This document shows, piece by piece, positions 1-4,611 of a stretch of 6,519 nt of DNA (positions within the stretch are counted from its first letter, which is position 1; each line of letters begins with the position of its first letter). Where the stretch lies: the NCBI GenBank assembly GCA_030634715.1, contig DAOWAG010000075.1, positions 1 through 6,519 on the forward strand, written 5' to 3'. The DNA comes from Candidatus Aegiribacteria sp. Lineage in GTDB: Bacteria > Fermentibacterota > Fermentibacteria > Fermentibacterales > Fermentibacteraceae. The translations under genes were made by a program, and so were the position numbers. Below the pieces are notes generated by a model. That model did no database searches, was not told where the DNA came from, and saw only the letters and a program-made list of their open reading frames with translations.

Positions 1-28
1 AATATCTCTGAATACTTCCACATGATTA

Positions 29-490
29 TTATTCACCCCATTGAATATCCCCTGCGACCAGATCCGCAAGGGAATGATTCTTCATGAAGGAGTTGTACAT
101 CTCTCTGAGGTTCAGCCAGAGAGGTCTGGTTACGCAAGACTCTTCAAGAGGACACCGCTTCTCTTCGTAATTTTCTGATGGGGAGCAGTTTACTCCTTCA
201 GACAGACATGATGCCGGAAGAAATTCCGTTTCGAGAATGCTTACGACATCGTAAAGACTTATTTCCTCCGGCGGAATCCCAAAAACGTATCCACCCCCCG
301 GTCCCCTTTTACCTCTAACTATTCCGGTTGTTCTCAGTTTACCGAATATCTGCTCGAGATATCGAACGGATATATTCTCCTGCTCTGATAGCAGAGCAAG
401 AGATATCGGGATGTTTTTCTTGTTTTCCATCATCTTTGCCATACGTGCTAAAACCCTTAGCGCGTATCTGCTTCTGGTAGATATAAGCAT
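29..490 (-). CDS. Rrf2-family transcriptional regulator, probable Fe-S sensor
   Basis: A 153-residue DNA-binding regulator of the Rrf2/IscR family, of normal family length. The N-terminus (LISTRSRYALRVLARMA) is the usual Rrf2 opening. A winged helix-turn-helix fills about residues 1-75: the recognition region SVRYLEQIFGKLRTTGIVRG (41-60) is followed by the wing KRGPGGGY (61-68). The C-terminal part carries Cys95, Cys102, Cys113 and Cys119 and then TRPLW, the place where IscR and relatives bind an iron-sulfur cluster. Known family members sense Fe-S status, nitric oxide, redox state or cysteine supply; which one applies here cannot be told. The ATG is preceded by a G-rich AGGGGGG about 3 nt away, unusually close for a Shine-Dalgarno site. 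It has its own promoter and a palindrome over the predicted start site, which suggests autoregulation. Targets may lie beyond the left edge of the window. It ends with TAA. Confidence 0.93.
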   Translation of the reverse strand: MLISTRSRYALRVLARMAKMMENKKNIPISLALLSEQENISVRYLEQIFGKLRTTGIVRGKRGPGGGYVFGIPPEEISLYDVVSILETEFLPASCLSEGVNCSPSENYEEKRCPLEESCVTRPLWLNLREMYNSFMKNHSLADLVAGDIQWGE

Positions 491-499
491 ATTCCCCCC

Positions 500-515
500 T
501 ATTCCTGTCGGAATA
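500..515. promoter_or_regulatory. Palindromic operator candidate TATTCC-N4-GGAATA
   Basis: A perfect 6-bp inverted repeat (TATTCC at 500-505, GGAATA at 510-515) lies between the -10 box and the start codon of the Rrf2 gene. It would cover the predicted transcription start near 511. A further TATTCC copy at 490-495 overlaps the first base of the start codon and sits exactly 10 bp from the first half-site, so three half-sites are phased at one helical turn. Rrf2 proteins bind as dimers to palindromes and often repress their own gene, so this is a reasonable autoregulatory site. No binding evidence exists here. Confidence 0.5.
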
Positions 516-517
516 TG

Positions 518-545
518 AGTATATATAGATTATGCTTTTCGTCAA
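518..545 (-). promoter_or_regulatory. Sigma-70-like promoter of the Rrf2 gene
   Basis: Read on the minus strand, TTGACG (540-545) and TATACT (518-523) are separated by 16 nt. Each hexamer matches the consensus at 5 of 6 positions. The predicted start near 511 gives a leader of about 20 nt before the ATG at 490. The -35 box overlaps the TGA stop of the upstream membrane-protein gene, so the regulator can be transcribed separately from it. Confidence 0.6.
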
Positions 546-1078
546 GTCCTTTTTTTGCGGGTAATAACGTGTTTTGTTATGACTCCTCCAACCGCGACTG
601 CTATAACACCCATCATCATAACAAACAGCGCAGTTCTGAGGGCTGATGGAAGAGGATCGCCTGATTCGCCGCTTCCTCTGAAAAGAACCTCAAGATCAAT
701 CGACACTGTTACAGGTTGATAATTTCCCCTGTTGCTGATAACTAAAACAATACTGCCAAAACCGGAGATATTCATATCAAATTCTCCGGATGAGGTGGAA
801 AGACAATCCAGGGTGTCAACATCAACACCGCTGTTCTTCCACCGCAAGTAATCGTCTACATGAAAAAGAAGCAGCTCTACAGAAGAAGTGTCAGGAATTA
901 CCTGTATCGATCCGGAAAGCCGGGAGCTGTCAGCCTGATATTCCTGAAGAGCGAATCTGACGCTTATGTACTGACCTACTGAAATATGTATGTCCTCTGT
1001 CTCAACGAGAGACATGCTCCCTCCGTACAGAAGAGAGACCAGAAACAGTATGATAACTGGAAATGACTTCATTTTCAT
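542..1078 (-). CDS. Small type-I membrane protein with beta-rich extracytoplasmic domain
   Basis: A 178-residue protein that I do not recognise as a named family. Residues 1-22 form a signal peptide (KMK, then a hydrophobic run VIILFLVSLLYGG). Residues 28-134 are a beta-rich domain outside the cytoplasm, with alternating hydrophobic strands and a single Cys92. Residues about 146-167 (TALFVMMMGVIAVAVGGVIT) form a transmembrane helix, followed by a basic tail ending RKKRT, which is typical of a stop-transfer segment facing the cytoplasm. The pattern 'VELLLFHVDDYLRWKNSG ... FGSIVLVISNRGNYQPVTVSI' loosely resembles GOLD/emp24-like beta sandwiches, but this is only an impression. It lies 51 bp upstream of the Rrf2 gene on the same strand and may be co-transcribed with it in part. 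There is no Shine-Dalgarno at the first ATG; a second in-frame ATG two codons on (1072) has none either. It ends with TGA. Confidence 0.8.
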   Translation of the reverse strand: MKMKSFPVIILFLVSLLYGGSMSLVETEDIHISVGQYISVRFALQEYQADSSRLSGSIQVIPDTSSVELLLFHVDDYLRWKNSGVDVDTLDCLSTSSGEFDMNISGFGSIVLVISNRGNYQPVTVSIDLEVLFRGSGESGDPLPSALRTALFVMMMGVIAVAVGGVITKHVITRKKRT

Positions 1079-1084
1079 TTAAAT

Positions 1085-1113
1085 AGTATAGTATAGATAT
1101 GTAGTATTGCCAC
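1085..1113 (-). promoter_or_regulatory. Candidate promoter of the 542-1078 gene, possibly leaderless
   Basis: On the minus strand, GTGGCA (1108-1113) and TATACT (1085-1090) are 17 nt apart. The -10 is a 5/6 match and the -35 a 4/6 match. A second TATACT (1090-1095) overlaps the first in a short TAGTA-type tandem repeat. A start about 7 nt past the -10 would fall at or next to the ATG at 1078, giving a leaderless mRNA and fitting the missing ribosome binding site. Confidence 0.4.
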
Positions 1114-1160
1114 TCCCTGCACCGAATCTGTCTGCGGGGATCTGGAAAGGAACTAATTTC

Positions 1161-1181
1161 ATGAATTCTTCCGAAAGATAG
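1161..1181 (+). other. Six-codon upstream ORF (MNSSER, amber stop) before the acyltransferase
   Basis: An AAAGGA Shine-Dalgarno (1146-1151) lies 9 nt before ATG at 1161. The reading frame encodes MNSSER and stops at TAG (1179-1181). The acyltransferase ATG follows 6 nt later in the same frame. The best ribosome binding site in the region therefore serves this mini-ORF, not the annotated start. It may be a leader for translational coupling, or the true start of the acyltransferase broken by an amber codon. Confidence 0.45.
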
Positions 1182-1187
1182 TCGTAT

Positions 1188-2171
1188 ATGCCCGGCAGAG
1201 GAACTTATTACTCTTTCATCTCATGTCTTACAAAGCTGACCGGGTTCAGGGGGGCGGAATTGCTTGCCGGGATCCTCTCTTCACTGAGATATGCGTGTAA
1301 CAGAAAACGGAACAGAGTTTACCTTGGACACCTTGCCAGAGTATTTCCGGGAAAGAGTGACCACGATTTAGCAACACTGCTGAAGCATTACTGGAGGGTA
1401 CACCAGAGAGCCTTTTTAGGTCTTTTCTTCTCCGGTCGCTTTCATGGCGTCAACACACCTTCGAGGGTTGAGCTGGTGAATGTCTCTCTCCTTGATACTG
1501 CTCTTGAAGAGGGAAATGGAGTTCTGCTTCTTGTTCCGCATTTCGGAGATGAACGGATGCTGCATATTCTTCTCGCAATTCTCGGATATCCTATGCACAC
1601 CATCTCATCAAGATACGCTGATGCTCCGGATGCTGTTAGAAAAGCCAGACTCTCCGTCAGCACGAAATTGCATCATGTGGCTTTTCCTGATGATGACCCG
1701 AGGTGGATCTACGAAATCCTGAAAAAAGGAGAGATTATTCAAATTTCACCAACTGCATGGGGAGGGTCGAAAGGGCACTGGGTAAACAGCTTCGGAGTGC
1801 CTGTACTCGCTTCATCAACACCACTGCGGCTTGCGAAATCCACCGGATGCAAGCTGCTTATTGCCTGTAATCATGCCCTGCCGGGTGTTCGGTACAGAAT
1901 AACTTTTCAATGTTTTGACCCTGAACATTTTGACTCAAGAGGAACAGCTGACTTATTCAGCAGGTTTGAGATCCTTGGGAAGGACAATCCGGATCAATAC
2001 AACTGGATGAATCTCGTAATCAGGCACAGAGAAACAAACACGATGGCTCGGCTGGGTGGAATTCCCAGAGAGGAGAAAGATGTTGAATCACTCGCGATCG
2101 AGTCAGACTGGGACCCTTACAATATCAGAGATTTTCACTCAGTTTCTTCTCTGACAGGTCTGTCAAGATAA
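1188..2171 (+). CDS. LpxL/HtrB-like lysophospholipid acyltransferase family protein
   Basis: A 327-residue protein of the bacterial lipid A biosynthesis acyltransferase superfamily (LpxL/LpxM/PatA type), about the family's usual length. Members move an acyl chain from acyl-ACP or acyl-CoA to a glycolipid at the inner face of the cytoplasmic membrane. Visible signs are the N-terminal region with the 'N..YLGHLARVFPGKS' pattern (42-57), the catalytic block GNGVLLLVPHFGDER (109-123), and the later WVNSFGVPVLASSTPLRLAKSTG block (198-220), matching the family's 'FFG.....GPA.LA..TG' region. His118 is in place, but the acid expected five residues on (HFGNWE in typical members) is Arg123; Asp121 and Glu122 lie nearby. 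Activity is therefore uncertain, and substrate cannot be assigned. No lipid A genes flank it. The ATG at 1188 has only a weak ribosome binding site; a better one serves the mini-ORF just upstream. The 3' end overlaps the convergent gene by 37 bp; it ends with TAA. Confidence 0.82.
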   Translation: MPGRGTYYSFISCLTKLTGFRGAELLAGILSSLRYACNRKRNRVYLGHLARVFPGKSDHDLATLLKHYWRVHQRAFLGLFFSGRFHGVNTPSRVELVNVSLLDTALEEGNGVLLLVPHFGDERMLHILLAILGYPMHTISSRYADAPDAVRKARLSVSTKLHHVAFPDDDPRWIYEILKKGEIIQISPTAWGGSKGHWVNSFGVPVLASSTPLRLAKSTGCKLLIACNHALPGVRYRITFQCFDPEHFDSRGTADLFSRFEILGKDNPDQYNWMNLVIRHRETNTMARLGGIPREEKDVESLAIESDWDPYNIRDFHSVSSLTGLSR

Positions 2172-2884
2172 AGTCTTCTTAGAGCTACTCCCTGAATGAT
2201 CAGGTACAATCCCACCAGCAGCGGAATCAATCCGGTTCCGGCAGCAATCAGTGGAAGTATTGAGGAATGAGTCGCTGACTCAATCGTTTCAGCAGCTTTT
2301 TCAAGATGTTCAACAGCTTTGTTGAATGCTTCTTCCGTACTGAACAGGTCTCCTGCAAGAGAGTCGACTCCGTTCGCTACTTCCTCAAGAAGAGGTTCCA
2401 TTGGCTGCAGTGTGGCTGACAGATGCTCCATTCCGACAATTGTCTGACCTGATGTGGAATATGTGTTTTCCAGACTGGACAGCACTTCCGTAAAATGATC
2501 CTCACCTAACAGGGAAAGAACTGGAGAAGGAAGGTTTTCAATGCTATGTGCTACCGTAAGAGTCAGATAGCGCACGTCTTCCGTGGTTTCCTTTATACTG
2601 TTGATGGTTACCCAGGTTTCGTGAATAACTTCACTTGTGCTTCTGATGGAACTGCTGAAATCGGAAACAAGAGATGATGATGTTCCAAAATCCTTACCGA
2701 TGAATTCCACCGCTGATCTCGCGCTGTAAATTCCCTCGGAAATAGACACAAGGCTGCCCTTCACAGGTTCCCATGCGGCAAACGCAATAACAATAATAAA
2801 GCTTCCCACAACGATCGCGATTCCGCCGAGAATCCAGGAAAGCCAGACAGAAAGACTGTACGAAACAAGGTTTATACTTTTCAT
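2135..2884 (-). CDS. Two-TM membrane protein with long helical extracytoplasmic domain, unknown function
   Basis: A 249-residue protein not assigned to a family. TM1 covers about residues 12-37 (VWLSWILGGIAIVVGSFIIV), TM2 about 209-232 (ILPLIAAGTGLIPLLVGLYL). The roughly 170 residues between are rich in Ser, Thr, Glu and Leu with heptad-like spacing and almost no prolines, so they probably form a helical bundle or coiled coil outside the cytoplasm; the short basic C-terminus (RRLYLDRPVREE) would be cytoplasmic. This resembles the sensor half of a chemoreceptor or histidine kinase, but there is no HAMP, signalling or kinase domain. The start at 2884 was chosen because AGGGGA (2891-2896) lies 6 nt upstream and TM1 follows at once. 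An upstream in-frame ATG at 3049 would add 55 unconvincing residues and run into the divergent phosphatase gene. It ends with TGA, overlapping the acyltransferase end. Confidence 0.8.
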   Translation of the reverse strand: MKSINLVSYSLSVWLSWILGGIAIVVGSFIIVIAFAAWEPVKGSLVSISEGIYSARSAVEFIGKDFGTSSSLVSDFSSSIRSTSEVIHETWVTINSIKETTEDVRYLTLTVAHSIENLPSPVLSLLGEDHFTEVLSSLENTYSTSGQTIVGMEHLSATLQPMEPLLEEVANGVDSLAGDLFSTEEAFNKAVEHLEKAAETIESATHSSILPLIAAGTGLIPLLVGLYLIIQGVALRRLYLDRPVREETE

Positions 2885-2890
2885 TTTCCA

Positions 2891-2896
2891 TCCCCT
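2891..2896 (-). promoter_or_regulatory. Ribosome binding site fixing the start at 2884
   Basis: AGGGGA on the minus strand, 6 nt from the ATG at 2884. It supports this start over the in-frame ATG at 3049. Confidence 0.7.
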
Positions 2897-2978
2897 GTTC
2901 TGAATGCCAGATTCGAATATGTTGTGATAGCATAGCAAATAATTGATCCTGAAACTACCGAAGGGCTGATTAGTAATT

Positions 2979-3749
2979 ATGATTGTTGAGATTGAAAAAG
3001 CTGCAAGGGAAGCGGGAGACATTCTGCTTAAAACGGCCCTCACAGGCATTCAGGTTTCTTTGAAGGCAAATCATGAGCTTGTAACAACCGCTGACCTGGC
3101 ATCAGAGGATTTTCTGAAAAAACGTCTCGCGGAGATAGTACCATCAGCAGGATTTCTTGGAGAAGAGTGCTGGAAAGGTGAATATCCCGCCCCTCCTTTC
3201 TGGGTCGTTGACCCGCTTGACGGAACCAACAATTTCGCTCACGGATATCCTGTCTTTGCGGTTAGCATTGCTTTCTGGAATGGTTCTTCAATTGAGGCCG
3301 GATGCATCTATGATCCAACCAGAAATGAAGCTTTCTCCGCCGCCTCCGGAAAGGGAGCAAAGCTGAATGGTTCCGCAATATCAACAACGGACACAGACAA
3401 TCTTGGAGACTGTATCCTTGCCACCGGTTTTCCGTATCACAGGAAGGTTTCAAATCTAGGTGTGAATCTTGAAATCCTGAAATACTTCCTCGGAAGAATA
3501 CAGGGAATCCGAAGGAGCGGATCGGCTGCTCTTGATCTGGCTTATGTTGCTGCAGGAAGACTCGACGGCTTCTGGGAAGAGCATCTGAAACCATGGGACA
3601 TGGCAGCAGGAGCTCTTATTGTCAGGGAAGCCGGCGGAGAGATCTCATCCTTCGACGGAGAAGAATGGGATATATCTTCCACCGGGATGGTGGCTTCCGG
3701 TAAATCAATTTATCCAAAGATCCAAGTTGGTATCAGAACCCCAGATTAA
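2979..3749 (+). CDS. Inositol monophosphatase family protein (SuhB/IMPase-like)
   Basis: A 256-residue Mg2+-dependent sugar-phosphate phosphatase of the inositol monophosphatase superfamily, full length and cytosolic. All signature residues are present: VTTAD (35-39); the GEE metal-binding pair Glu62-Glu63; motif A WVVDPLDGTNNFAHGYP (75-91) with Asp78, Asp81 and Thr83; and motif B WDMAAGALIVREAGG (206-220) with Asp207. In known members these bind the metal ions and the attacking water. Possible substrates include myo-inositol 1-phosphate, fructose 1,6-bisphosphate, or 3'-phosphoadenosine 5'-phosphate (CysQ-like). The motif A text (NNFAHGYP) is most like general IMPase/SuhB proteins, but the sequence alone does not fix the substrate. 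A weak AAGGG (2961-2965) lies 13 nt before the ATG, rather far. The gene diverges from the two-TM protein (94 bp gap) and overlaps the convergent barrel-protein gene by 17 bp. It ends with TAA. Confidence 0.93.
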   Translation: MIVEIEKAAREAGDILLKTALTGIQVSLKANHELVTTADLASEDFLKKRLAEIVPSAGFLGEECWKGEYPAPPFWVVDPLDGTNNFAHGYPVFAVSIAFWNGSSIEAGCIYDPTRNEAFSAASGKGAKLNGSAISTTDTDNLGDCILATGFPYHRKVSNLGVNLEILKYFLGRIQGIRRSGSAALDLAYVAAGRLDGFWEEHLKPWDMAAGALIVREAGGEISSFDGEEWDISSTGMVASGKSIYPKIQVGIRTPD

Positions 3750-4434
3750 TCCCTGCATAGAACATGTTGATTCCGCTGACTTCGTTATCGGAGGAAAGCG
3801 GCTTAGTGTGCTTGAACTCACCGAAAAAACTAATGGGTATCATTGGAGGCTCAAACGACAAGCCCAATACTCCATGGATTCCAGGATGCACATGGTCATA
3901 GGGATCAATGGGCATTGCTCCACCTGTTTCCTCGTTTACAACCTGCATAAGGACATCCGCGTCGCTGAACAGTATGTGCGCTCCACCACCACCGCCGATA
4001 TAGGGTTTCAACGGAAGGGCTCCGATCGGAATCATTATCTTCATTGTCACGCCAAGGTCAATGTCGTGGAATGTTGCTGTGTAATTTCCCATCATCTCTG
4101 TAGAGATGTCATCAGGAGACCATCCGTATTGGTTCTCAAGGTAGTCTATCAATCCAAGACTGTCTCCCTCAAAATTATAGCCATACTCATCATTAACGTA
4201 TTCCACGAGATAATTGTACAGCGTGATATCGCTTTCACTGCTCGCGTATGTTCCGCTTATCTCAAATACGACAAGGCTCAGGAGCGGAAAGCTGATCTGC
4301 CCTCCATACACAGCGCTTGAGGCGCTCTGACCGGTTCTGGGATCATCACCACTGTAGTGACCAATTCTTCCGCCGAATCGTACTCCGGCAAATGCTGTGC
4401 CGCATACAAGTAAAACTATCAGAAATATCCTCAC
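3733..4434 (-). CDS. Outer-membrane beta-barrel protein (small porin-like)
   Basis: A 233-residue exported protein. It starts at a GTG (4432-4434) with an excellent AAAGGAG 6 nt upstream and directly opens a signal peptide, MRIFLIVLLVCGTAFA, with a likely signal peptidase I cut at AFA|G (16/17). An in-frame ATG at 4497 would put a non-signal segment in front and lacks this support. The mature part alternates hydrophobic and polar residues, has barrel-type strands such as LGVTMKIMIPIG (127-138) and PLKPYIGGGGGAHILF (141-156), and ends in YAGINLGF, with the C-terminal Phe and alternating pattern recognised by the BAM machinery. It fits the general outer-membrane beta-barrel domain class (OmpA-barrel or OmpW size), perhaps 8 strands. 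No function can be given. It has no lipobox of the usual form despite Cys11. It ends with TGA just after the Phe. Confidence 0.85.
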   Translation of the reverse strand: MRIFLIVLLVCGTAFAGVRFGGRIGHYSGDDPRTGQSASSAVYGGQISFPLLSLVVFEISGTYASSESDITLYNYLVEYVNDEYGYNFEGDSLGLIDYLENQYGWSPDDISTEMMGNYTATFHDIDLGVTMKIMIPIGALPLKPYIGGGGGAHILFSDADVLMQVVNEETGGAMPIDPYDHVHPGIHGVLGLSFEPPMIPISFFGEFKHTKPLSSDNEVSGINMFYAGINLGF

Positions 4435-4440
4435 TGCAAT

Positions 4441-4447
4441 CTCCTTT
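4441..4447 (-). promoter_or_regulatory. Ribosome binding site fixing the GTG start at 4434
   Basis: AAAGGAG on the minus strand, 6 nt before the GTG. This near-perfect Shine-Dalgarno site is why the GTG start was chosen over the ATG at 4497. Confidence 0.8.
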
Positions 4448-4460
4448 CGAATGATCCTTA

Positions 4461-4486
4461 TCTCATGGTGCAAGATGAGACCATGA
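4461..4486 (-). promoter_or_regulatory. Two mutually exclusive leader hairpins upstream of the barrel-protein gene
   Basis: TCATGGT (4463-4469) and ACCATGA (4480-4486) form a 7-bp inverted repeat with a 10-nt loop. TCTCAT (4461-4466) and ATGAGA (4475-4480) form a 6-bp one with an 8-nt loop. The arms overlap, so only one can form at a time. They lie 14-39 nt before the ribosome binding site on the minus-strand transcript, if that transcript starts upstream. Function is not known; it could also be a DNA operator. Confidence 0.3.
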
Positions 4487-4498
4487 ATGCATTTCACT

Positions 4499-4522
4499 AA
4501 TACAGCCTCTTATGACTGTATT
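4499..4522. promoter_or_regulatory. Operator-like dyad AATACAG-N10-CTGTATT
   Basis: A perfect 7-bp inverted repeat with a 10-nt spacer lies in the 177-bp gap between the divergent barrel-protein and peptidase genes. It abuts the candidate -35 box of the peptidase gene. The size and symmetry fit a dimeric regulator site. The dyad at 4463-4486 has the same arm length and spacer, but a different sequence. Confidence 0.35.
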
Positions 4523-4549
4523 TGAAACTCGCTTTCTCAAAGTTATATT
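4522..4549 (+). promoter_or_regulatory. Candidate promoter of the C25 peptidase gene
   Basis: TTGAAA (4522-4527) and TATATT (4544-4549) are 16 nt apart on the plus strand, each 5 of 6 to the sigma-70 consensus. A start near 4556 would give a leader of about 55 nt with AAGGA (4598-4602) 9 nt before the ATG at 4612. If the host is a true member of Bacteroidota, its promoter consensus differs, so this call is tentative. Confidence 0.4.
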
Positions 4550-4611
4550 GAATATGTACTGATTGAATAAGTATTGCCAAGCAATTTTTTTGAAGGTAAG
4601 GAAAACATAGC

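Noticed and set aside
2885..3049. 55-residue N-terminal extension of the two-TM protein
   Set aside because: It would overlap the start of the divergent phosphatase, has no ribosome binding site support, and places a non-signal segment before TM1. The start at 2884 has a good site.
3619..4320. 233-codon open frame on the plus strand
   Set aside because: It starts inside the phosphatase gene and runs antisense to the barrel-protein gene, which has a signal peptide, a strong ribosome binding site and a C-terminal Phe. Its translation shows no domain pattern.
4435..4497. ATG start at 4497 for the barrel protein
   Set aside because: It would put 21 non-signal residues before the signal peptide. 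The GTG at 4434 has AAAGGAG at ideal spacing.
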